From assembly GCA_965246765.1 (NCBI GenBank), contig CBDFFJ010000005.1, forward strand, positions 744,001 to 808,000: a stretch of 64,000 nucleotides of DNA. The letters are read 5' to 3'. This stretch comes from UBA1952 sp965246765. Lineage in GTDB: Bacteria > Bacteroidota > Bacteroidia > Chitinophagales > Chitinophagaceae. Shown here piece after piece: positions 22,640 through 31,600 of this stretch. How positions within the stretch are numbered: position 1 is the stretch's first letter; each line of letters starts with the position of its first letter. The notes beneath the pieces were generated by a model that made no database searches, was not told the origin of the DNA, and saw only the letters and a list, made by a program, of their open reading frames with translations. The translations under genes and the position numbers were made by a program.

Positions 22640-23308
22640 TTACTTTTTTACTTCGTCCTTGTCTTCGCCCTGCGCCATGCCCATGAAGTACATCTGGGCG
22701 GGCTTGCCCCAATAGGGCTTTTCAATATCATCACTGCTTTCCTTCGCGAAAAGCGAGCCGGATTTTTCAAAGTAAGGCAAGGCTGCTTTCTTGCCGCCGC
22801 CAAACATTTTCGGCGTAAAGAACTTGGAGATGCCGCGTTGGAGATATATGCGTGGATTATCCGCATTCAGCTCTTTGGCCTTGTCCAGATGTTCGTCAAA
22901 AACCTTTCCGTATTTCTGGTAGCGTGCCCTTGGATCTACACCCATGCGGCTGCTGGCTATCATAGCTGCCAGCACCTCGGTCTCTGAGTTTTCCTTGCCC
23001 AGCAGATGCATCGCTTCGGTCAGATACCCATCCGCTTCGTCAAGCATCGCATCGCGCTTGGGCCCGTCCTTCTCAAAATAGGAAAGCTGGATGCGGCTGT
23101 AAGCTGCGTAAAACTGAGCGGCCCACTGATCGGAAAATTTTTTAGCAATCAGTACGAGTTTGTTGCCATGTTGCGCCTTGGCGCCCATGTCGGCATAAGT
23201 TGTATCAAAGGCGTCAAAGGTTGTCTTGAGCACAACCTTGTAATCCGCCTGTGCGTTGGCGCTGATGGCCGCAACAGCAAAGGCGGCGAGTAGCAGGAGT
23301 TTTTTCAT
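22640..23308 (-). CDS. Secreted TPR-like hypothetical protein
   Basis: 222 residues with a Sec signal peptide (MKKLLLLAAFAVAAISANAQ). The mature part is alpha-helical with TPR-like spacing: WAAQFYAAYSRIQLSYFE, DEADGYLTEAMHLLGKENSE and NPRIYLQRGISKFFTPKMFGGGKKAALPYFEKS. It is periplasmic or surface associated, of unknown function. It follows the TonB-receptor gene in the same direction with a 54-base gap, so it may belong to the same transcript. Confidence 0.85.
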   Translation of the reverse strand: MKKLLLLAAFAVAAISANAQADYKVVLKTTFDAFDTTYADMGAKAQHGNKLVLIAKKFSDQWAAQFYAAYSRIQLSYFEKDGPKRDAMLDEADGYLTEAMHLLGKENSETEVLAAMIASSRMGVDPRARYQKYGKVFDEHLDKAKELNADNPRIYLQRGISKFFTPKMFGGGKKAALPYFEKSGSLFAKESSDDIEKPYWGKPAQMYFMGMAQGEDKDEVKK

Positions 23309-23362
23309 TGATTTGGTAGATATAAGTGTTGATGGTTTTAGATGGACTGATTTGAACGATTC

Positions 23363-25528
23363 TTACAGTTCGTCTTTGTTGAATTCTGTCAGTGAGAAGT
23401 TTACACCGATAAAGTAGGAGCGGAAGAGTGCCGGATACTGTGGGTATTGGTGCGCGCCGTCTGAGCTATAGCGGTAGCCAAAGATATTGTGCTGATCTGT
23501 GAGGTTGTCCACGCCGCCATAGAGCACTGTAAACCATTTCTTCACGTGCGTCAGGTAATTTACTGCAAGAGATAGATTGTGATAATCCGGTGTACGGTCG
23601 CCTAAGAAAACAGGGTTATTCGGGTTATAGTAGGGCCGGCCGGTTGCATAGCTATAAGTCAGGTTGATCTGCGTAGTCCATTTCTGGATGTAGTACTTGG
23701 CTACCAGGCTTGCATTGTGATCAGATATAAACTCGGGTTGCGCCTCAGAAAGGTAGTTGCGGAACAGGCGGCGGGTATCAATGTAGGAATATGAGATCCA
23801 GTAATCCACGTTTTTAATCAGCTTCTTATCCCGCCAGAACAGCTCCGCACCTTTTGCGTAGCCAAAACCGCTGTTGTCCGGCGCGCTGTAATAGTTCCGG
23901 AAGCTGTTTGCGTCAAACGTTGATGCATGCTCCAGGGTAAGGCTGCGGTAGTCTTTGTAATACACCTCTGCGCGGAAGGTCCGGTCGCCCTTTATCCACT
24001 GATAGTTAGCTATGTAATGAATGGCTTGCTGCATCCGGGGCCGGTAGCCGTACTGGAGATAAGGAATGTCAGGCAGCTGATAAAACGAACCCGCCGAAAG
24101 CCCGATTTGCCCCCACATGCCGGAACGAATGGCCAGCGCGATGCGAGGTGATAACGTGTTCTGATTCAGAAGACTGCTATGCTCAGCGCGGATGCCTGGC
24201 TTGATCGCAATCCAGCGCTGCGGGCTCCATTCCGCCTCCACGAAGCCGGCAACCTGAGTCTCTGTAAAGTCAAGATTATAAACGGCGGTATCCAGATCTA
24301 TCTTCTTGCGGTAAGAAAAATGCTGGATCTCAGTGCCTGCCAGCACATTGAGCTTTGATGGGAGGTAACGCTTTACTTCCAGGCGAAACTGAGCCCGGTC
24401 GTTGTGCTGCGTGATAGGAATGTTGCCGGCCTTGATATTATCCAGATTTACCGCATAGGCCGCAGCCGTATAAATATTCCACTTTTCCTTCAGCCGCTGG
24501 TTGTAGGATAAGTTCACATAGCCATTAGTATTGGTAATGCCGTATGGAAAGACCGAACCCGGCGAATCAGGATTAGGCACACGCACGCCAGACGAAAAGT
24601 GGGTATAGTTCCCCAATACTTTCAGGATGCCATTCTTATTAGGCTTCCAGGCATAGCGCGCCGATCCGCTGCTGCCCTTTGGCACGTCGTAGTAATCTAC
24701 ATTGGTGCTTGCTACACCGTAAAAGGGGCTGAGGTTAAAGTAAGTAGCCGTCACATCGCCCGAAGAATGCTTCCAGAGCTTAGAGCCGGAGGCGTAGATG
24801 CCTGCCATATTCAGGCCCAGATTTACGGTGCTCTTATCAGGCATATCAAGCGTGGTCAACTCCAGCACTGAAGACATAGCCTGCCCATAGCGCGCGGAAT
24901 AACCGCCGCTGGAAAAGGAAATGCCCCGGAATTGAAACGGCGAGAAACGGCTGCGGCCCGCCACGCCCGGCGCCGTGCTGGTGAACGCATCCTGCGCAAT
25001 CAATCCGTCCACGATAATGGCTGCTTCGCTCGCATCGCCGCCGCGGACGAAAAGACCGCTTTGCGTGCCTTGCTGCTGCGTGCCCGGCAGGGTCTGTATG
25101 GCGCGCACCACGTCTGCCTGCGAGCCCGCCGTGGTGACGATATCAAGAGAAGAAAGGATCGTCTTGCCTTTATCGGTGCCCGCCTCAAAGGCGCCGGCAG
25201 TTACCGTTACGCCATCCAGTTGTTGTGCGCTGGCTTTGAGCTGCACTTTTATATCGGCCACATCGGCGGCGATGTTCAGAGGCTGACCGCCGGCATTGTA
25301 GCCAACAGCAGAAACTGCCAGCGCCTGCGCGCCTTTCTCTGAAGTAAGAAAGCGAAAATTTCCGGCGCTGTCTGTGGTGCCGCCGTCCAGGGTATTGTCC
25401 AGATAGACGCTGGCGCCGCGCAGGGGCTTGCCTTTAGTGTCCGTTACGGTGCCGGAGATCGTGACATTCTGAGCCTGCAGGCTGAATGTAGCGAGCAATA
25501 GGATAAGTGTGTAAAGAATAGCTTTCAT
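23363..25528 (-). CDS. TonB-dependent outer membrane receptor
   Basis: 721 residues. It has a signal peptide (MKAILYTLILLLATFSLQAQ), an N-terminal carboxypeptidase-like domain (VTISGTVTDTKGKPLRGASVYLD, about 21-100), then a plug with AGSQADVVRAIQTLPGTQQQGTQSGLFVRGGDASEA and a 22-strand-type beta-barrel. It imports a ligand across the outer membrane; the substrate cannot be told from sequence. No SusD partner is adjacent, so a siderophore, vitamin or small-molecule role is more likely than glycan import. ATG 25528 puts the signal peptide at the N-terminus. A TAGCTTTG -7 element lies just upstream. Confidence 0.94.
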   Translation of the reverse strand: MKAILYTLILLLATFSLQAQNVTISGTVTDTKGKPLRGASVYLDNTLDGGTTDSAGNFRFLTSEKGAQALAVSAVGYNAGGQPLNIAADVADIKVQLKASAQQLDGVTVTAGAFEAGTDKGKTILSSLDIVTTAGSQADVVRAIQTLPGTQQQGTQSGLFVRGGDASEAAIIVDGLIAQDAFTSTAPGVAGRSRFSPFQFRGISFSSGGYSARYGQAMSSVLELTTLDMPDKSTVNLGLNMAGIYASGSKLWKHSSGDVTATYFNLSPFYGVASTNVDYYDVPKGSSGSARYAWKPNKNGILKVLGNYTHFSSGVRVPNPDSPGSVFPYGITNTNGYVNLSYNQRLKEKWNIYTAAAYAVNLDNIKAGNIPITQHNDRAQFRLEVKRYLPSKLNVLAGTEIQHFSYRKKIDLDTAVYNLDFTETQVAGFVEAEWSPQRWIAIKPGIRAEHSSLLNQNTLSPRIALAIRSGMWGQIGLSAGSFYQLPDIPYLQYGYRPRMQQAIHYIANYQWIKGDRTFRAEVYYKDYRSLTLEHASTFDANSFRNYYSAPDNSGFGYAKGAELFWRDKKLIKNVDYWISYSYIDTRRLFRNYLSEAQPEFISDHNASLVAKYYIQKWTTQINLTYSYATGRPYYNPNNPVFLGDRTPDYHNLSLAVNYLTHVKKWFTVLYGGVDNLTDQHNIFGYRYSSDGAHQYPQYPALFRSYFIGVNFSLTEFNKDEL

Positions 25529-25555
25529 AAGCAGAGTCCGGTTGAGCAGCGGGCG

Positions 25556-25563
25556 CAAAGCTA
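25556..25563 (-). promoter_or_regulatory. Possible -7 element for the TonB receptor gene
   Basis: The minus strand reads TAGCTTTG, an exact TAnnTTTG match, 28-35 bases before the start codon. The -33 box is not obvious. Confidence 0.5.
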
Positions 25564-25664
25564 CATTTCCAAGATGCTCTTTGCATGAAGGCTTCGGGAT
25601 GCGGCCTGGGCTGGTCGGCAAAAGGCAGATGATGATCGGTAAAGCCCTACCCGAAGCCTTTCCT

Positions 25665-25672
25665 TAATTTTG
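25665..25672 (+). promoter_or_regulatory. Possible -7 element for scpB
   Basis: TAATTTTG matches TAnnTTTG exactly, about 75 bases before the chosen scpB start. There is no clear -33 box. Confidence 0.45.
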
Positions 25673-25746
25673 GCCCTTCGTTACCCACACATGTGCATTT
25701 CTTCCCGGCGCCGGCCGGAGGGCGCATGATACATTCGGCAGTGAAA

Positions 25747-26379
25747 ATGAACCTTGAAGAACTGATGCCGCACGTGGAGGCCCTGATATTTGCCTCCGAG
25801 CGACCGCTGACACAGATTGAGCTGAGCGACTACCTCGGCGCCGCCCTTGAAGAGCCGCAGGACGGCGAGCTTGTCGCCACCTGCATTGAGGCAATCCGCG
25901 AAAAGTACGATGCGCCCTATTACCCCTTCGGCCTGCGGGAAATCGGCGGCGGCTACCAGTTTCTGACCAAAAAAGAATTTCATAAGACCGTCCTCCAGCT
26001 CAACGGCGATAAGCACATCCGCAAGCTGTCTGCCGCCGCTATGGAGACGCTGTCCATCATTGCTTACAAGCAGCCCGTCACCAAAGGCGAGATAGAATAC
26101 ATCCGCGGCGTATCAGCCGATTATTCCATCCAGAAGCTTCTCGAGAAAGAGCTGATTGTAATTACAGGCCGAAAGGAAGAAGCCGTAGGCAAGCCTCTTA
26201 TCTACGCTACTTCGCGCAGCTTCATGGATTATCTGGGCATCAACAGCCCTGAGGCCCTGCCGCCGCTTCGTGACATAATAGGCGCTGATATAGTAATGCC
26301 TACCGCTGCTGTAGAAGCCCTGCCGGAGGATGTCTCCGCGCTTGTCGTGAGCGAGGATGGATCACTGATTGGCGATTAG
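25747..26379 (+). CDS. scpB: Segregation and condensation protein B
   Basis: 210 residues of tandem winged helices. It forms the SMC-ScpA-ScpB condensin-like complex used in chromosome segregation. Signatures: MPHVEALIFASERPLTQIELSDYL at the N-terminus, then KLSAAAMETLSIIAYKQPVTKGEIEYIRGV and GRKEEAVGKPLIYATSRSFMDYLGI. ATG 25747 matches the family start; ATG 25726 would add seven residues. scpA is not adjacent. Confidence 0.93.
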   Translation: MNLEELMPHVEALIFASERPLTQIELSDYLGAALEEPQDGELVATCIEAIREKYDAPYYPFGLREIGGGYQFLTKKEFHKTVLQLNGDKHIRKLSAAAMETLSIIAYKQPVTKGEIEYIRGVSADYSIQKLLEKELIVITGRKEEAVGKPLIYATSRSFMDYLGINSPEALPPLRDIIGADIVMPTAAVEALPEDVSALVVSEDGSLIGD

Positions 26380-26512
26380 CCGTAATCCTGAAGGGCAAGG
26401 CAGGGCCGCAGGCTTAGTGAGCTGCTCTTCCTGCTAAATTGCCGGTAGAGGCTGCATAAGCCCTTCGCTTGCCTTACCTTCGCGCCCGATATAAACATAA
26501 AGTTTCCCGCGC

Positions 26513-27394
26513 ATGTCAGGACAGCTCAAAGAAGTACGGAACCGGATTAAGTCGGTAACCTCCACGCAGCAGATTACCAAGGCTATGAAAATGGTGAGCG
26601 CCGCCAAGCTGCGCCGCGCCCAGGATGCGATCACGCAAATGCGGCCCTACTCGCAAAAGCTGCAGGAAATGCTTTCAAATATCGTAAGCTCGCTTTCTGC
26701 CGATGCCGCCCTGCCGCTGGCTACTGAACGCACCGCCGAGCGCGTGCTGTTGATCCCGATTACCAGCGACCGCGGCCTTGCCGGCGCCTACAACGCCAAT
26801 GTGGTGAAGCTCACGCGCGAGACAATCCGCGGGCGATATGCTGCTCAGGCTGCCAAGGGCAATGTGAGTGTGATGCCTATCGGCAAGAAGGGCTATGAGG
26901 CTTTTCAGCGCCATGATTTCAAAGTCGTGGATAAGTATTGGAGCCTGTTTTCCAATCTTTCTTTTGAATCTGTGCGCGAAGCTGCCCAGTATGCGCAGCA
27001 GGCTTTCCTTGATGGCGAGTATGACCGTGTTGAACTGGTTTACAGCCAGTTCCGCAATGCGGCAACGCAGCAGTTTGTGGCCGAGCCGTTCCTGCCTATC
27101 CCACGTGTGGCAAAGGCTGAAGGCGGCAAAGAAGCCGATTTCATCTTTGAGCCTAACCGTGAGACCCTGTTGCTGGAGCTGATGCCTAAAATCCTGAACA
27201 CGCAGGTTTACAAGGCTATCCTGGATGCGAACGCATCGGAGCATGGCGCCCGTATGACCGCAATGGATAAGGCGAGCGAGAATGCCGCAGAACTTCTGCG
27301 CAGTCTGAAGATTAGCTACAACCGCGCCCGCCAGGCGGCGATCACTACAGAGCTTACAGAAATCGTAAGCGGCGCTGCGGCGCTGCAAGGCTAA
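26513..27394 (+). CDS. atpG: F1F0 ATP synthase gamma subunit
   Basis: 293 residues. It forms the central stalk that couples proton flow to catalysis in F1. The N-terminal helix is canonical (LKEVRNRIKSVTSTQQITKAMKMVSAAKLRRAQ) and the C-terminal helix has ASEHGARMTAMDKASENAAELL. It stands alone: no other ATP synthase gene lies in the window. Scattered atpG is known in Bacteroidota. A clean terminator follows. Confidence 0.97.
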   Translation: MSGQLKEVRNRIKSVTSTQQITKAMKMVSAAKLRRAQDAITQMRPYSQKLQEMLSNIVSSLSADAALPLATERTAERVLLIPITSDRGLAGAYNANVVKLTRETIRGRYAAQAAKGNVSVMPIGKKGYEAFQRHDFKVVDKYWSLFSNLSFESVREAAQYAQQAFLDGEYDRVELVYSQFRNAATQQFVAEPFLPIPRVAKAEGGKEADFIFEPNRETLLLELMPKILNTQVYKAILDANASEHGARMTAMDKASENAAELLRSLKISYNRARQAAITTELTEIVSGAAALQG

Positions 27395-27417
27395 GTGGCC
27401 TGTTTACAATGTCTTTC

Positions 27418-27446
27418 AACGTCCCGCTCCTGCGGGACGTTTTGTT
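27418..27446 (+). terminator. Intrinsic terminator after atpG
   Basis: AACGTCCCGC (27418-27427) pairs with GCGGGACGTT (27432-27441), with a 4-nt loop and TTTGTTT following. Confidence 0.9.
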
Positions 27447-27589
27447 TGACGCGCATTGTCTGAGCATTGCCATTTACCTGCTGCGGCGCGGAGGCCGGAG
27501 CGTCACGTAATAAAAAACGGAATGATGCCAACGTTCTGTCTCAAATTATTGTCCTAATTTGTTTACCGTTTGTGAAATCTCCATGACGC

Positions 27590-28627
27590 ATGAAGAAAAC
27601 CATTACTCTTACATATCTCTTACTGCTTGCCGCTGGAGCGCTCAGGGCTCAGGATATTCACTTTTCGCAGTTTTACGAAACGTCTATCCTGCGCAACCCT
27701 GCGCTGATGGGCACTTTTGCGGGCGATTATAAGGTCGCGGCGGTTTATCGCAGCCAGTGGAGCTCCATCTCTAAGCCTTATCAGACCGGCGTGATTACAG
27801 GTGAGGCGCGGGTTCCGGTAAAAGGTCAGTCAGGGGATTATTTTACGGCCGGGATTATGGCCTATTACGATCGGGCGGGCTCCATTGACTTGCAGACAAT
27901 CGCCATTTATCCTTCGCTGGCTTTTACAAAATACTTAGGCAGCGGCGGACGAAGCTTTCTGTCGGGCGGCTTTACCGGCGGCTTTCTGCAGCGCTCTTTT
28001 GACCCTGCCAAAGTGACCACCAACTCGCAATATGGCTCTGTAGGCGGCTACAATCCGAATAACCCAACCGGCGAGACCTTTGGAGATACGCACATCACCA
28101 ACTGGGACCTCGGCGCGGGGCTGGCTATAAACAGCGGTGCTGAGGATAACCACGTGACGTATTACGCAGGCGTGAGCGGCTACCACTTTACCCAGCCTAA
28201 GCGCTCCTTTATGACCGATAATAATCTGGTGACCCTGGATATGAAGTTTAATATTTCGGCTGGCGGATCTTACCGGCTGAGTGACCAGTATGGCGTGCAG
28301 GCGCATCTGAACTACGCGCGGCAAGGCGTGTATAACGAGTTCATCGGCGGTGGTCTGCTGGGCTGGAAGCGGGTGACGAACAATGAGGAAGATCCGGCGC
28401 TGGCGATATACGGCGGGGTGTTTTACCGGATGAGCGATGCGGCGATTCCGACCTTTAAGGTGGATTACAAGCGGCTTTCCATCACTGCCTCTTACGACTT
28501 TACGACCAGCAAGCTGCGGCCGGCCAGCAATGGCGCGGGTGGCTTTGAGCTCACAGTAATGCAGAGTGGCCTGTTTGTAGGCGAGAAGTTTGAAAAGGCG
28601 CGCACGCTTTGCCCAAAGCCGTGGTAA
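27590..28627 (+). CDS. PorP/SprF family T9SS membrane protein (first copy)
   Basis: 345 residues. It has a signal peptide to about residue 20, then the PorP/SprF hallmark QDIHFSQFYETSILRNPALMGTF, YRSQWSSISKPYQT and a predicted outer-membrane beta-barrel. SprF-type proteins help the type IX secretion system deliver and anchor SprB-like adhesins. It is encoded directly before the giant PKD protein, the standard pairing. The paralogue at 33341 shares the same motifs. Confidence 0.95.
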   Translation: MKKTITLTYLLLLAAGALRAQDIHFSQFYETSILRNPALMGTFAGDYKVAAVYRSQWSSISKPYQTGVITGEARVPVKGQSGDYFTAGIMAYYDRAGSIDLQTIAIYPSLAFTKYLGSGGRSFLSGGFTGGFLQRSFDPAKVTTNSQYGSVGGYNPNNPTGETFGDTHITNWDLGAGLAINSGAEDNHVTYYAGVSGYHFTQPKRSFMTDNNLVTLDMKFNISAGGSYRLSDQYGVQAHLNYARQGVYNEFIGGGLLGWKRVTNNEEDPALAIYGGVFYRMSDAAIPTFKVDYKRLSITASYDFTTSKLRPASNGAGGFELTVMQSGLFVGEKFEKARTLCPKPW

Positions 28628-28679
28628 GCAGCTCCGGAGCGTAGCGTTAAGGATCAATCTTTAAATCTGGTGTGATTTC

Positions 28680-31600
28680 ATGAAAAGAGCCTTACTTCTT
28701 TTCTTACTGACGGTAGCGGGCGCGGGCAAATTGCTTGGCCAGCCCTTTCCGGGTTTTATAGGCACGCCGCTAAGCGGCTGTCCTCCGGTGGTGGTTCAGT
28801 TTACCGATAATTCTACCGGCAGCATCACGGGCTGGAGCTGGGACTTTGGCAATGGCCAGACTTCAAACGTCCAAAACCCCACTACCTCATATCTCGCGCC
28901 GGGCTCGTACAATGTGAAGCTGACGGTGAGCAATGGCACTGCCAGCAATTCACTGACCAAGAGCGCTTACATCACTGTAAAGACGCCTCCCGCTGTTTCA
29001 TTCTCCGCCACGCCGCTGGCGGCATGTCCGGGCGTCCCGATCTCATTTACTTCGTCTGTTACCTGGAATGCTTCCGGCACCGGGAATTATATTTGGGACT
29101 TCGGTGACGGCGGCACCTCGGCTATTGCAAACCCGACGCATAGCTATGCGAGCGGCGGCACTTATACTGTTAAGCTCACTGCGGTGAACAGCGCGAGCTG
29201 CCCGCACACAGACACACAGGTAAACTATATCACGATTTACCCATCGCCATCCGTAAATTTTTATGCTACGGATACCGCCGTTTGCTCGCTTGGCGTCACC
29301 ACCACTTTTATCAGCACCACGACAGGCGGCGGTCCCTTTTCCTATATCTGGGATTTCGGCGACGGCAGCGGGCCTTCAACGGCTGCCAGTCCGGTGTCTC
29401 ATGCCTATTACACACCGGGCTCATATTCTGTGAAGCTGATAGCGACAAGCGCCAATGGCTGCAACGACTCTAATAAGAAGAATAATTACATCAGAGTTAC
29501 GACGGTGCATGCAGCGGCCAGCGTGCCTGCAAGCGCCTGCGTACTGAGCGGCGTGAACGTATCCAGCGCCGGCACCACCACGCCGGGCGCCGCTTTAAGC
29601 TGGGACTTTGGCGATGGCCATACCGCCACTGGTCCATCGGCAGCCAATATATATCAAAATGCCGGCACCTATACAATACGCCTGATTGCCAGAAACGGCG
29701 GCTGCTCCGATACGGCTTCCAATACGATCATTATTAATCCCCGACCTGTTGCTTCGTTTACCTACAGCCCGGCGTTCCCCTGCCCGGCGCCGTCGCAGAT
29801 AACCTTTACGAACACGACCACGGCGACCGGCAGCTATAATTCATCCTGGGACTTTGGGGACGGCTTTACCAGCACGGCGGGCTCGCCGGTGCATACTTAC
29901 ACCAGAGACACCATTTTTACAGTGAAGCTCACAGTTACGTCTTCGTCAGGCTGTACGAGCAACATGATTCAGCAGCTTACCATTTTAGGCGCCCTTTTCT
30001 CCATCCACGCCAATCCTCCCGGCGGCTGCGTGCCGGCCACCATTAAGCTTAGCGATACACTGCTTGCCGTTCCGCCGCCAGGCAGCCCGTCCGGGCCGTA
30101 TCTCTACCCCGTTCCCCATACGTCCTGGGCCTGGAGCTTTGGAGACGGCAGCCCCGGCAGCTCGGCGTCCGCGCCGGCACATACTTACTTCAATACCGGC
30201 AATTATAACGTCACCCTCGCTATCACCACAGCCAATGGTTGCAACTTCTACGATACGTTCGTCGTGCATATTGGCAATCACGCTACGCCCAACTTCGGCA
30301 CGCCACAGCGCAATTTGTGCAATAACACACAGATTCAGTTTTTTGACAGCAGCATCAGTCCTAATGGCCCTCTAACCAGCTGGACCTGGTTTTTCGGTAA
30401 CGGCGGCTTTGCGGTCGCGCAGAATCCGTACTACACCTATACTGCGCCGGGTACCTATAATGTGACCCTGATTACTAACCAGAACGGCTGCCTGGACACC
30501 ATCACGAAGCTTAACTATATCACTATTGGTTATCCGGGCTCCAAACCGCGCTTCCATGTAAGCTGCGATACACTCGGGCTGGTGCATTTTGTGGACAGCT
30601 CTGTTGGTGCCACATCCATGCTTTGGCGCTTCGGCGATGGAACGACCAGCATACTCACCAATCCTACGCATCAGTACGCTGTGCCTGGAGTATATTTTGC
30701 CAGTCAGATTACCTACAACACAACTACGGGCTGCAAGGACAGCGTGACCACCACGGTCATAATCAACAACCTGACAGTAAATATGTCTGCTCTGGATAGC
30801 AATGTTTGTCCGCATGACACTATTCAACTCGCTCCGGTTATCGGCGGCGCCTCAGCGTCGATTGCGTCTATTCTAAAAGAAGTCAATTGGACAGTACCCG
30901 GCTTCCCAACCTTCTTTCACAATATCTATATGCCAAATGGAGTGTATGTAGCCCATGTAAGGGGCCGCTACAATATCGGCGTGACCGTAGTTGACCTCAA
31001 TGGCTGTCCATTCTCAAAAACCAACAATAATTTCATCACCGTCGGCGGGCCTATACCAGGATTTAAAGCAACGCCGCTTATTGGCTGCGCGCCGGCTACC
31101 ATCGTGCTCACGGATACGAGCAATTACGTTTCCTCCACATTTCCCGCCCGCTATGAATGGGACTTCGGGAATGGCAGCACCCTCGTGGTCAACAACCCGC
31201 TCGGGCCATCTTATACGGCCTTTTACCCAACTATCGGTGGTTATGGCGTGAAGCTGATTGTGACGGACAATATCGGTTGCAGGGATTCGCTCGCAAAGCT
31301 GAACTATGTCGTCATCAGCCACCCGACGGCGCTCTTCGGCACGCAGGGCAGCACGGCCTGCCTCGGAGCTCCGTTTCACTTCTACTCTTCTTCCACAGGC
31401 ACCGGCATTACCCATCTCTGGTCTTTCGGAGACGGCACTACTTCCAATGTTCCGTCGCCGAGCCATGTGTACACCACGCCAGGCACCTATACCATCCGCC
31501 TGATTGTCACCGACTATGCCGGCTGCAGGGATACCGCTTACCAGACTGCCGGCGTGAGCGTGGTAGCCCCGCCACATGCATCCTTTACGATGGATGACAC